Source of the DNA: an uncultured Bacillota bacterium
Lineage (GTDB): Bacteria; Bacillota; Clostridia; Peptostreptococcales; Anaerovoracaceae
Length of the DNA: 64,000 nt
NCBI GenBank assembly: GCA_949287095.1
Contig: CASEFA010000001.1
Span: forward strand, 1-64,000
Reading direction: 5' to 3'
In this document: one piece after another, positions 24,340 through 34,979 of the stretch
Numbering within the stretch: position 1 is the stretch's first letter
How the letters are laid out: every line of letters starts with the position of its first letter
Translations under genes and position numbers: made by a program
The notes under the pieces: model-generated
Databases searched by the model: none
Seen by the model: the letters and a program-made list of their open reading frames with translations, nothing else
What the model was told of the DNA's origin: nothing

Positions 24340-26049
24340 ATGTACAGGTTTAAAATTAAAAATATAAATATAAATGCGATAGATGGAATGTTAAAATTGG
24401 AACCTAAAAAGATTAATGTAATTATAGGTCCTAACAATTCGGGGAAGAGTAGGATGTTAAAAGAATTACGCGATTTTTTGAGCGGTGATATGCGAGATAT
24501 CAAAATGATAGAGACTATTGATTATGATTATCCATCAGATTTAACGACATTGGATGAAAGTTATGATATTAAGAATAGAATGACAAAAGATTTGTATGGA
24601 AATTGGATTTTAAGAACATATTCCAATAAGTCAGATCAGCCATGGGATGTGAATACTACTTTTGAGAATTATTTTACAAGAAACTTGAATTCAATAGGAG
24701 GTGATTGGAGAACTTTTTTTGAAGATATTATAAAAAATAAGGAAGAAAATCAATTTTTTCAATATTTAGGTTCGTTATTTTTTCAATATTTAGGGACAGA
24801 AGAAAGATTGACAATCTGTAAGACACAAAAGAATTATGGATTAGATAGTAATAATACTAATTATTTAACATCGTTTAAATATGAAGAAAAATTATTGAAT
24901 GAATTAGCGGATAATGTAAAACGAATATTTAAAAAGGATATTGTATTGGATAGTCAGACATTAGGGGATAGATTGGTTTTTCGGGTAGGGAAGAATTTTG
25001 ACTATCTTACAGGTATATTTGGTAATGATAGTGGTGAAATAACAAATCTTTTTAATGAGGATATGTTAGATAATCAGGGTGATGGATTAAAAAGTTATGT
25101 ATCTACTTTTTTATCATTAAAGGCAAAAGGAAATGATGTATTATTAATAGATGAACCAGAAGCATTTTTGCATCCGCCGCTAGCTAGACAGATAGGTGAA
25201 CTGATAGGAGAATTTAAAGATGAAAAGCAAGTATTTATTTCGACACATAATGTTGAGGTTTTAAAAGGTATATTATCAAAAAGTTCAGATGTAAACGTGA
25301 TAAGAATTACTCAACCAGAAACATATAAGAATAAAATAAATATTCTTGATAAAGATGTATTGCAAAATATTATGCAATCTCCTCTTTTAAGAGTTTCAAG
25401 AATTTTAGAAGGTTTGTTTTGTGAAAAGGTAGTTATAACGGAAGCTGAGGCGGATGAACTGATTTATCAAGAATTAATTGAGAAAGTGTTTCCACAATCA
25501 GGATTATACTTTGCGCATGGTCAAAATAAACAGACTTTAGCAGAAATTGCAGAATTATATCAAAAGATAGGAATCAATTATGAAGTTATAACGGATTTTG
25601 ATGTTTTAAGAGTTAATGAAGAATTTAACAAATTTATGAATATGATGGATTTGGACGAAGAGGAGAAACAAAATTATCGCCGTTATATCGGAGAATTAAG
25701 AAACCAGATAGACGGGGAAGTGGTAACCGAAGGGGTAGATGAAGAAAAAAAGAACGAATTATTAAAAAAACAAAGGAGTAAAGTTTATCATCAGATGGGG
25801 CTTGGATATTTGTCAGATGGAGGCTTGAGAGAAAATATTAAAAATCTTTTGGATACAATGAAGAAAAACCATGTACATATATTAAGAACAGGTGAATTAG
25901 AAACATTACTTTTGCCTTTTGAAGTTGAGTATACACATAATAAAAGTAGATGGATTGTAAATGCAATAAACAAAATAGCCGAACTAAAAAAAGAAAATAT
26001 TGAAGATCAAGAAGTCTTATATAATTTTCTTGTGGGAATTGTAGGTTGA
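24340..26049 (+). CDS. OLD-type AAA ATPase with TOPRIM nuclease domain
   Basis: A 569-residue protein. The ABC-type ATPase has Walker A GPNNSGKS at 30-37, a signature-like stretch GDGLKSYVSTFLSL and Walker B LLIDEPEAFLHPP near 267-279, with THN as the switch histidine. A TOPRIM-like domain follows, with ITEAEAD near 366-372 and DFD near 419-421, the acidic residues used for metal-dependent DNA cleavage in OLD and GajA proteins. The family acts in anti-phage defence and sometimes needs a partner. Here the next gene, 31 nt downstream, encodes a DUF1016 nuclease rather than a UvrD-like GajB. The AT-rich composition indicates transfer. The N-terminal ATPase region is interrupted by a family-specific insertion. 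Confidence 0.85.
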   Translation: MYRFKIKNININAIDGMLKLEPKKINVIIGPNNSGKSRMLKELRDFLSGDMRDIKMIETIDYDYPSDLTTLDESYDIKNRMTKDLYGNWILRTYSNKSDQPWDVNTTFENYFTRNLNSIGGDWRTFFEDIIKNKEENQFFQYLGSLFFQYLGTEERLTICKTQKNYGLDSNNTNYLTSFKYEEKLLNELADNVKRIFKKDIVLDSQTLGDRLVFRVGKNFDYLTGIFGNDSGEITNLFNEDMLDNQGDGLKSYVSTFLSLKAKGNDVLLIDEPEAFLHPPLARQIGELIGEFKDEKQVFISTHNVEVLKGILSKSSDVNVIRITQPETYKNKINILDKDVLQNIMQSPLLRVSRILEGLFCEKVVITEAEADELIYQELIEKVFPQSGLYFAHGQNKQTLAEIAELYQKIGINYEVITDFDVLRVNEEFNKFMNMMDLDEEEKQNYRRYIGELRNQIDGEVVTEGVDEEKKNELLKKQRSKVYHQMGLGYLSDGGLRENIKNLLDTMKKNHVHILRTGELETLLLPFEVEYTHNKSRWIVNAINKIAELKKENIEDQEVLYNFLVGIVG

Positions 26050-26080
26050 TAGAGTTTGAAATATGGAAGGATATTAATAT

Positions 26081-27127
26081 ATGGACAACATTCAAAATGA
26101 AACTTTTTACGACAAAGTGATAGAATTGTTCCAAAATGCCAAGAAAAATTTGTCTACGGCAGTAAATATGACAATGGTATATTCCTATTATGAAGCAGGG
26201 CGGATGATTGTTGAAGAAGAACAAGGTGGAAAAGAACGTGCGGCATATGGAAAGTATATTTTGAAAGAATTGTCTCAGAGGTTGACACAGAAATTTGGAA
26301 GGGGATATTCATACGATAATTTGAAACTGATGCGTAAGTTTTATCTGGTTTATTCCAAAGACTCAATTGGGGAAACGCCGTTTCCCCAATCTGAAAAACT
26401 TCCAGTAACACAGGAAGGAAGAAAATTCTATTTAAGTTGGTCTCATTATCTCATCCTTATGAGGATAAATAATGTTGATGAACGTCATTTTTATGAAATA
26501 GAGTCCTATAGAAATGGGTGGAGCAAAGATGAGCTGGCGCGTCAGTATGGAAGTTCACTTTATGAGCGGCTTTCGTTAAGTAGAGATAAAGAAAAAGTAA
26601 TGCGCCTTGCAACAGAAGGTCAGATGATTGAAAAGCCAGAAGATATATTCAAAGATCCTTATATTTTAGAGTTCACAGGGCTTCCTGAACTGGTTACTTA
26701 TTCTGAATCAGAATTAGAAAATAAAATTATAGATAATCTGCAGGAGTTTTTACTGGAATTGGGAAGAGGATTTGCTTTTGTTGGAAGACAGGTCAGATTA
26801 ACATTTGAAGAAGAGCATTTTCGGGTGGATTTAGTATTTTACAATCGTTTACTCCGTTGCTTTGTATTGTTTGATTTGAAGATTGGCCAGTTAAAACATC
26901 AAGACATAGGACAGATGCAGATGTATGTTAATTATTATGATCGAAAAGTCAAATTAGATGATGAAAACTCAACGATAGGTATTATCATTTGCAAAGACAA
27001 GAAAGATGCTATTGTGGAAATGACTTTACCTGAAGACAATAATCAAATATTTGCCAGTAAATACGAAACAGTACTTCCAAGTAAAGAAGAATTGCAAAAA
27101 TTGTTGGAAGACAAAAATTTTGAATAA
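26081..27127 (+). CDS. DUF1016 (YhcG-like) PD-(D/E)XK nuclease
   Basis: A 348-residue protein of the YhcG/DUF1016 family. The N-terminal helical/winged part (MVYSYYEAGRMIVEEEQGGKERAAYGK...) is the family hallmark. The C-terminal nuclease core has VDLVFYNRLLRCFVLFDLKIG near residues 248-268, where Asp and DLK match D...(D/E)xK. These proteins are often found in defence islands or inside type I R-M loci and are predicted nucleases of unsettled target. It is co-directional with the OLD-like ATPase and probably in one operon. AT-rich; it ends 120 nt before the second uvrB start. Confidence 0.88.
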   Translation: MDNIQNETFYDKVIELFQNAKKNLSTAVNMTMVYSYYEAGRMIVEEEQGGKERAAYGKYILKELSQRLTQKFGRGYSYDNLKLMRKFYLVYSKDSIGETPFPQSEKLPVTQEGRKFYLSWSHYLILMRINNVDERHFYEIESYRNGWSKDELARQYGSSLYERLSLSRDKEKVMRLATEGQMIEKPEDIFKDPYILEFTGLPELVTYSESELENKIIDNLQEFLLELGRGFAFVGRQVRLTFEEEHFRVDLVFYNRLLRCFVLFDLKIGQLKHQDIGQMQMYVNYYDRKVKLDDENSTIGIIICKDKKDAIVEMTLPEDNNQIFASKYETVLPSKEELQKLLEDKNFE

Positions 27128-27177
27128 AAGTATGTGGATACTAGACAGAGTATTTTTTTCTGATTTTGACATTTTCG

Positions 27178-27231
27178 TTACGAATGATTTTTTTGAGGGT
27201 GGCTGATATTGAACGTATCAAAAGTCACAAA
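27178..27231. repeat. Right end of the uvrB insert
   Basis: This stretch contains TTACGAAT (27178-27185) and AAAAGTCACAAA (27220-27231), inverted relative to the left-end copies at 23797-23805 and 23775-23786. It also contains a GAAC half-site (27211-27214) with no matching GTTC, so a LexA box is not re-created here. Confidence 0.35.
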
Positions 27232-27245
27232 GGAGAGATTTTGCT

Positions 27246-29213
<1,968 letters not shown>

Positions 29214-29290
29214 TACCGGCGTAATTCCGGCGCAGCGCCAGCACGGTGAAATCCGCCGGATTAAATATTTTGTCAGAAAGAGGTAATTCA

Positions 29291-32125
29291 ATGCCCGGTG
29301 AAATAGTCATAAAAGGAGCCAACGAAAACAACCTTAAACACATAGACGTGAGGATTCCCAGAGATAAGCTGGTGGTTCTCACGGGACTTTCGGGAAGCGG
29401 CAAGTCTTCCCTCGCTTTTGATACCATATACGCGGAAGGCCAGCGAAGGTACGTGGAGAGTCTTTCCTCCTACGCACGCCAGTTCCTGGGGCAGATGGAC
29501 AAGCCCGACGTGGAGTCCATCGACGGCCTTTCTCCCGCCATATCCATAGACCAGAAGACCACCAGTAAAAATCCGCGTTCCACCGTGGGCACGGTTACGG
29601 AAATCCACGACTACCTCAGGCTTCTGTTTGCCAGAATAGGCCACCCTCACTGCCCTGTCTGCGGCAGACCCATAACGAGCCAGTCCGTGGATCAGATGGT
29701 GGACACCATAATGGAATATCCAGAAGGAACGAAACTGATGGTCATGGCGCCCGTCGTCCGCCAGAGAAAGGGCGAACACGAGAAAATCCTCGAGAGAATC
29801 AGGAAGGAAGGATTTACCAGAGTCAGAGTCAACGGGGAGATAAAGCTTGTCAATGAAGACGAAATCAAGCTTGACAAAAAGTTCAAGCACACTATAGAAA
29901 TTGTCGTGGACAGGATCGTAGTAAAGTCTGGCCAGGAGGGCCGCATTTCCGAAGCCGTGGAACTTGCCATGAAGCAGGGAGACGGCCTCGTTACGGTGCA
30001 GTTTATGGGCGGCGAGCAGCCAAATGCCGAAAAAGTCTTTTCCACTAAGCTGGCCTGCCCCGAGCACGGCATCAGCATAGAGGAACTGGAACCGAGAATG
30101 TTCTCCTTCAACAGCCCCTTCGGCGCGTGTCCGACGTGTAACGGCCTCGGATTCACACAGAAGATAGAGCCGGATAAGATTGTAAAAACAGAGCTTAGCG
30201 TACTCGACGGCGCTCTGGGAACTATTTTTGCGTCCATGGAGTACACCGGATACTACCGTCAGATAATAGAGGTTCTGGCGAAGGAATACGGCGCCGACCT
30301 TTCGCTGCCGTTTAAAGACCTTCCGGAAAAGCTGCAGCACGATATCCTGTACGGCACCGGAAACCGGCATCTTAAATACGATTACAAGAGCAGATCCACG
30401 GGCAGAGTCACCCACATGGACCATACCTTTGAGGGCATGATAAACAATCTGGAGCGCCGCTACCGGGAGACCAGCTCAGAATTTATGAAGGAGAAGATTC
30501 AGAGCTATATGTCGACCAAAATCTGCCCGGACTGTCACGGACTCAGGCTGAAGCCGGAGGTTCTTGCCGTGACCGTGGGCGGAAAGAACATCGCCGAAAT
30601 TTCGGAAATGTCCATAAGGGACTGCTACGGCTTTATGGATTCTTTAAAGCTCAGCGAGAAAGAGCAGCTCATCGGAGCGCAGATTATTAAGGAGATTAAG
30701 GAACGTCTGGGCTTTCTCATCAACGTGGGTCTGGACTACCTGACCCTGTCAAGGTCCGCAGGCTCCCTCTCCGGAGGCGAATCCCAGCGTATCAGGCTGG
30801 CGTCCCAGATAGGCTCCGGCCTCATGGGAGTTCTCTATATTTTGGACGAGCCCAGCATCGGCCTACACCAGAGAGACAACGAGAAGCTTTTAGACACTCT
30901 GCGTCACCTTACCGACCTGGGCAACACCCTTCTGGTGGTGGAGCACGACGAAGACACCATGTACGCCGCAGACCACATAATCGATATCGGTCCCGCTGCG
31001 GGAATATACGGCGGCGAGCTGGTGGCTCAGGGCACCGTCGACGACATCAAAGCGGAGCCCCGCTCCATAACGGGCCAGTACCTTTCAGGTGCCAGAAAAA
31101 TCGAAGTTCCGAAAGTCCGCCGGGAAGGAAACGGACAGTTTATAACTGTCAAAGGCGCCCGCGAAAATAACCTGAAGAACATCGATGTGGACATTCCTTT
31201 AGGCAAATTCGTATGCGTCACGGGAGTTTCCGGCTCCGGCAAAAGCAGCCTCATCAACGAGATTCTCTACAAAGGCTCCGCCCGGGTCATAAACAGGCTC
31301 CAGGAGGACGCCGGAGATCACGACGAAATCCTCGGTCTTGAGAATATCGACAAGGTCATAGACATAGACCAGTCCCCTATCGGCAGAACCCCGAGGTCGA
31401 ACCCGGCCACCTACACCGGCATGTTCACCCACATCAGAGATCTGTTCGCATCTCTTCCCGAATCGAAGATACGCGGTTTTGAAAAGGGCCGCTTCAGCTT
31501 CAACGTAAAGGGCGGACGCTGCGAGGCCTGCAAGGGCGACGGAATAATAAAGATAGAGATGCACTTCCTGCCTGACGTTTACGTTCCCTGCGAAGTATGC
31601 AAGGGCAAAAGGTATAACAGGGAGACCCTGGAGGTAAAGTACAAAGGCAAGAGCATTTTCGACGTTCTGGATATGAGCGTTGCCGAGGCTCTGGACTTTT
31701 TCGGCAACCTGCCGTCCATAAAGCGCCAGCTGGATACCCTGAACGAAGTGGGCCTTGACTATATCAAACTGGGACAACCGTCAACTCAGCTTTCCGGCGG
31801 CGAAGCCCAGCGTGTGAAGCTTGCCACCGAACTGTCCAAGCGAAGCACCGGCAGGACTCTTTACATTCTCGACGAGCCTACCACCGGCCTTCACTTTGCC
31901 GACGTGGACAAGCTCATCGCAGTTCTCCAGAAGCTCACCGACGCGGGAAACACCGTAGTAGTCATAGAGCATAACCTTGACGTAATAAAATGCGCCGACT
32001 ACATCATCGACCTGGGGCCTGAGGGCGGCGACAAAGGCGGCACGATCATCGCAACCGGCACCCCGGAGGATATAGCCGCCTGCGAAAAGTCGTACACGGG
32101 GCAGTTTTTGAAGAAGATGCTGTAG
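29291..32125 (+). CDS. uvrA: Excinuclease ABC subunit A
   Basis: UvrA (944 residues) is the ABC-type ATPase dimer that finds bulky DNA lesions and loads UvrB. Two nucleotide-binding domains are visible: GLSGSGKSS near residue 31 with [11 protein letters not shown], and GVSGSGKSS near residue 640 with [11 protein letters not shown]. Zinc modules are CPVC...CPDCHG in the first half and CEACKGDG...CEVCKGKRY in the second. The ATG at 29291 with AGAGG upstream is chosen over the in-frame ATG at 29246 because the protein normally begins close to [12 protein letters not shown]. Co-directional with uvrB and probably co-transcribed. Confidence 0.97.
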   Translation: MPGEIVIKGANENNLKHIDVRIPRDKLVVLTGLSGSGKSSLAFDTIYAEGQRRYVESLSSYARQFLGQMDKPDVESIDGLSPAISIDQKTTSKNPRSTVGTVTEIHDYLRLLFARIGHPHCPVCGRPITSQSVDQMVDTIMEYPEGTKLMVMAPVVRQRKGEHEKILERIRKEGFTRVRVNGEIKLVNEDEIKLDKKFKHTIEIVVDRIVVKSGQEGRISEAVELAMKQGDGLVTVQFMGGEQPNAEKVFSTKLACPEHGISIEELEPRMFSFNSPFGACPTCNGLGFTQKIEPDKIVKTELSVLDGALGTIFASMEYTGYYRQIIEVLAKEYGADLSLPFKDLPEKLQHDILYGTGNRHLKYDYKSRSTGRVTHMDHTFEGMINNLERRYRETSSEFMKEKIQSYMSTKICPDCHGLRLKPEVLAVTVGGKNIAEISEMSIRDCYGFMDSLKLSEKEQLIGAQIIKEIKERLGFLINVGLDYLTLSRSAGSLSGGESQRIRLASQIGSGLMGVLYILDEPSIGLHQRDNEKLLDTLRHLTDLGNTLLVVEHDEDTMYAADHIIDIGPAAGIYGGELVAQGTVDDIKAEPRSITGQYLSGARKIEVPKVRREGNGQFITVKGARENNLKNIDVDIPLGKFVCVTGVSGSGKSSLINEILYKGSARVINRLQEDAGDHDEILGLENIDKVIDIDQSPIGRTPRSNPATYTGMFTHIRDLFASLPESKIRGFEKGRFSFNVKGGRCEACKGDGIIKIEMHFLPDVYVPCEVCKGKRYNRETLEVKYKGKSIFDVLDMSVAEALDFFGNLPSIKRQLDTLNEVGLDYIKLGQPSTQLSGGEAQRVKLATELSKRSTGRTLYILDEPTTGLHFADVDKLIAVLQKLTDAGNTVVVIEHNLDVIKCADYIIDLGPEGGDKGGTIIATGTPEDIAACEKSYTGQFLKKML

Positions 32126-32231
32126 GATTAGATTTGAAAGGCTGCATCAGCGCGGAGACTTTGACAAATACCGCTTAAAACCGGAGCTTTGTCAAGGCAT
32201 TGTCAAACCGCTGCAATAGAACGCACTTTTG
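32126..32231. other. Non-coding stretch rich in TTGTCA/TGACAA after uvrA
   Basis: No gene is seen. TTTGACAAA, TTTGTCAA, TTGTCAAA and TTGTCAAA occur within 90 nt on alternating strands, continuing the motif that fills the following repeats. No clear uvrA terminator is visible. Confidence 0.5.
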
Positions 32232-32442
32232 TCAAAACGGAAGGAGGCGGTGACAAACAGATGAATTTGCCGCTATTATGTCACCTTTGTCACCATAGAT
32301 GAGCATATAGGGCGCAGTGCGGTGACACATTCCGAAAAATACGGCTTAGCTGTCACCATTTTACGGAAAAAACTGCTGAAAACGGGGCAATGCGCAGGCT
32401 GCGGTGACAAAAGTGGAGACAAATATCATATCTGTCACCAAT
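32232..32442. repeat. 211-bp direct repeat, copy 1
   Basis: Nearly identical to 32549-32759. It contains three successive inverted pairs GGTGACA...TGTCACC (32249/32279, 32321/32351, 32403/32433; first base of each) plus an extra TGTCACC at 32288. Three consecutive hairpins or six protein-binding half-sites are possible readings. No coding potential is convincing. Confidence 0.85.
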
Positions 32443-32474
32443 TTAGATGAGAAATTGCCTGACGGCAGATTTAG

Positions 32475-32533
32475 TTTACAAAGGTCAAGGTTTGGAGGCG
32501 ATATAGTCTCGAAAACCTTGACCTTTTTGTAAA
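32475..32533. repeat. 19-bp inverted repeat between the two 211-bp copies
   Basis: TTTACAAAGGTCAAGGTTT (32475-32493) is matched in inverted orientation by 32513-32533, with two extra T in the second arm. The arms could form a long hairpin with a 19-nt loop and end in a T-rich stretch on the plus strand, so terminator activity is possible. Confidence 0.7.
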
Positions 32534-32548
32534 TTCCAAGCGCCTTTC

Positions 32549-32759
32549 TCAAAACGGAAGGAGGCGGTGACAAACAGATGAATTTTCTGCTATTATGTCA
32601 CCATAGTCACCATAGATGAGCATATAGGGCGCAGTGCGGTGACATATTCCGAAAAATACGGCTTAGCTGTCACCATTTTGTAGGAAAATCTGCTGAAAGC
32701 AGGGCTATGCGCAGGCTGCGGTGACAAAAGTGGAGACAAATATCATATCTGTCACCAAT
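32549..32759. repeat. 211-bp direct repeat, copy 2
   Basis: Same length as copy 1 with scattered substitutions (for example TTTGTCACC replaced by ATAGTCACC near 32607). The three GGTGACA/TGTCACC pairs are preserved. Its right part supplies the last codons of the short frame at 32705-32899. Confidence 0.85.
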
Positions 32760-32899
32760 AAGGCATCTGCCATTGCAATATCGGTGAGCGTCCGATTTTG
32801 CAATAACGGTTTTATAGCTAAAACCCGTGAAATCAAGGCTTTAGCGATAGCCGCCCATCCGGCCAGTGCAGCGAAGGATTCAATGAAAATCAGCCCCAT
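32705..32899 (-). CDS. Short hydrophobic open frame running into repeat copy 2
   Basis: A 64-residue frame whose ATG overlaps the winged-helix gene's stop (TAATG). The first 48 residues are hydrophobic and Ala/Leu-rich (MGLIFIESFAALAGWAAIAK...) and could form one membrane helix. From LVTDMIFVSTF onward the codons come from the 211-bp repeat. It looks like a gene whose 3' end was replaced by the repeat. Not recognised. Confidence 0.35.
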   Translation of the reverse strand: MGLIFIESFAALAGWAAIAKALISRVLAIKPLLQNRTLTDIAMADALLVTDMIFVSTFVTAACA

Positions 32900-33201
32900 T
32901 ATTTCAACCTGTACTTCCTGTCCGGTCCTCTTCCCATGACCTCTATGATTCCTCTATCCCTCATTTCTTTTGCCAGCACATATGCCCGTGTTTTCTTAAC
33001 ACGCAGAAACTCCTGCAGTTCGTCTCCGGTCATTTCCCCATGCAGCTTGAGATACTCCGCCACCCTTTTCATCTGCTCCGTTACTCTCACCGGTTCAGCG
33101 CTGTACGTAAGCGCGGTTTCTTTTACGAAACTCTCCCCTGCATTCATATTGGGCAGCAAATGAAGATCCGGTGAAAATTCATTATTTAAGTGAATTTTCA
33201 C
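32899..33201 (-). CDS. Small winged-helix DNA-binding protein (fragment-like)
   Basis: A 100-residue frame. Residues 37-100 (RVTEQMKRVAEYLKLHGEMTGDELQEFL...GRGPDRKYRLK) match the winged helix found at the C-terminus of AlbA/RecG-like and Fic-type regulators. The usual large N-terminal domain is missing, so this is either a shortened remnant or a small repressor in its own right. The apparent GTG start at 33201 lies inside a 16-bp palindrome and next to a TATAAT. A start at an internal ATG (near residue 19) is possible. The palindrome may be its own operator. Confidence 0.5.
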   Translation of the reverse strand: MKIHLNNEFSPDLHLLPNMNAGESFVKETALTYSAEPVRVTEQMKRVAEYLKLHGEMTGDELQEFLRVKKTRAYVLAKEMRDRGIIEVMGRGPDRKYRLK

Positions 33202-33215
33202 CGGATTATACTTTC
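33166..33215 (-). promoter_or_regulatory. 16-bp-arm palindrome beside a -10 element
   Basis: ATCCGGTGAAAATTCA (33166-33181) is perfectly inverted at 33191-33206 with a 9-nt spacer. On the minus strand TATAAT overlaps its upstream edge (about 33210-33205), so transcription would begin within the palindrome. Candidate operator for the winged-helix gene. Confidence 0.6.
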
Positions 33216-33258
33216 AAGCAAGGAATCACCCTAAAGATTCTTTGAAAATCCAGTATCC

Positions 33259-34965
33259 TTAACTCTTTTCAAGCTCAGCTTCTTTTTCCAGATCTTCTAT
33301 CTTTGTACTCTTTCCTACGAAACGTACTATAGCAATCAGCACAACAATTCCCAAAGGTATTGATATTATTGGAGATATTCCGGCTGCGGCTGGTATAAAT
33401 CCAACAACTGCTGCAACTCCTGCCACGGTTGCTGCATAAGGTATCTGCGTTCTTGCATGATCCATTAAGTCTGCGGCAGATCCCATTGCCGACATAATCG
33501 TAGTATCTGATATTGGCGAACAATGGTCTCCGAAAATCGCTCCACTTGTTACCGCTGCGATTGTAACGATACACAGGCTGTCCATCTCTCCGCCTGTTGC
33601 ACCCCACGCCAGAGGAAAAGCAATCGGTATCATTATTGCGCTTGTTCCATAGGATGTACCTGTCGAAAACGCTACTACACAAGATACAAGGAATAAAATA
33701 ACCGGTATTAAAATTGCAGGTATTGCTCCTCCTACAAGATGTGATATATAATTTCCGGTTCCCAGGTTCTCCATAATCGTTCCCGACCCCCAGGCCAGAA
33801 CCAGTATTGTGTCTGTAAGAAGCAACTCTTTACATCCGTTCAGCCATACGTCTATGCACTCTTTAAGGCCCATTATTCCCTGAATCATGGACATAATGAT
33901 GAGAAGAATAGATGTGATTATTACTGCATAAAGAATGCTTGATGCAGCATCCGCATTACCCAGGGCATTCTGAAGTCCCCTGAAATTAAACGGTTCCTCT
34001 AAACCGCCACCAGTATACCAGAGTCCTACGATTGTAACAATTGTGAACACCAGAATCGGCACTATGGCATTTCTCATTCTGAGAGGCGCACCTTCTTTAA
34101 CATTCATCGCATCAAGTTCTTTACTCATCATCGGCTTTGCCGTGTCTTCATATAATTTTCCAGTGAGACGGGCTCTTTTCTCCGCTTTATACATAGGGCC
34201 GTAGTCTCTCTGCATCGTGACGAGTATGAGCACCATGAATATTGCGAGGATATTATAGAACCTGTAAGGTATCGTCTGCATAAATGTGCTGTACACATTT
34301 CCTTCATATCCTACAGATGTAAATGCAATTGCAATCATGCCTATTTCGTACGCAGTCCACGAAGATATAGGGGCCAGGTCTGTAACCGGACCTGCAGTTG
34401 AGTCAATTACATATGACAGTTTCTCTCTTGATACCCTCTCTCTGTCTGTTGCAGGTCTCATAGTCGGGCCTACGACCAGTGAGTTGGCATAGTCCTCAAA
34501 GAAAATAATCAGTCCCATTACCCATGTAAGGATAAGTGAATTTTTTGCGCTTTTGGCTTTACTTGACATCGCTATGGCCATGGCCTGCATTCCTCCCATT
34601 TTACTCATGAGAGCTATAAGGCCTCCTACTGCAAGGATAAATACCAGCAATGTTGCATTCCATGTATCAGTAACCGTTCCGACAATATATGTATCACATG
34701 TTCTCAGGAAAGCTGTAAATACATTTCCGCCATCCAATATTATTGCTCCTACAAAAATAGCCGTAGCCAGTGACAGTACAACCTGTTTCGTTATAAACGA
34801 CAGAACAATGGCGCAAAACGGTGTCAACAATGACAGAAAACCGTAATGAGCAGCTGCATCTTCTCCCGTTTCACCTTCAGCGAAAACAAAATTTGTCATC
34901 AGGATTAAAGTAACTATAAATGCAATCGCAATTATCCAACGAGTCTTAGAGATATTCTTAATCAT
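33259..34965 (-). CDS. NhaC-family Na+/H+ antiporter-type transporter
   Basis: A 568-residue polytopic membrane protein with about 12 hydrophobic segments. Family marks are GLIIFFEDYANSLVVGPTMRPATDRERVSREKLSYVIDSTAGPVTDLAPISSW in the middle and GAIFGDHCSPISDTTIMSAMG near residue 480. NhaC-like members exchange sodium and protons, and some swap amino-acid-like substrates. In this cluster, uptake or exchange of a guanidino compound or its product is a reasonable guess. ATG at 34965 is preferred over 34983 because AAGGAGGAG lies just before it. It follows the M28 peptidase gene in the sigma-54 operon. Confidence 0.87.
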   Translation of the reverse strand: MIKNISKTRWIIAIAFIVTLILMTNFVFAEGETGEDAAAHYGFLSLLTPFCAIVLSFITKQVVLSLATAIFVGAIILDGGNVFTAFLRTCDTYIVGTVTDTWNATLLVFILAVGGLIALMSKMGGMQAMAIAMSSKAKSAKNSLILTWVMGLIIFFEDYANSLVVGPTMRPATDRERVSREKLSYVIDSTAGPVTDLAPISSWTAYEIGMIAIAFTSVGYEGNVYSTFMQTIPYRFYNILAIFMVLILVTMQRDYGPMYKAEKRARLTGKLYEDTAKPMMSKELDAMNVKEGAPLRMRNAIVPILVFTIVTIVGLWYTGGGLEEPFNFRGLQNALGNADAASSILYAVIITSILLIIMSMIQGIMGLKECIDVWLNGCKELLLTDTILVLAWGSGTIMENLGTGNYISHLVGGAIPAILIPVILFLVSCVVAFSTGTSYGTSAIMIPIAFPLAWGATGGEMDSLCIVTIAAVTSGAIFGDHCSPISDTTIMSAMGSAADLMDHARTQIPYAATVAGVAAVVGFIPAAAGISPIISIPLGIVVLIAIVRFVGKSTKIEDLEKEAELEKS

Positions 34966-34979
34966 TTTCTCCTCCTTTC

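Noticed and set aside
16000-27240. Prophage
   Set aside because: No integrase, capsid, portal, terminase or lysis genes; all identified genes are defence type.
32361-32573. 70-codon minus-strand gene across the first repeat
   Set aside because: Composed almost wholly of repeat and hairpin sequence; no homology recognised and no ribosome binding site.
32232-32759. CRISPR array
   Set aside because: Only two long units 317 bp apart and no short regular repeats with unique spacers; no cas genes nearby.
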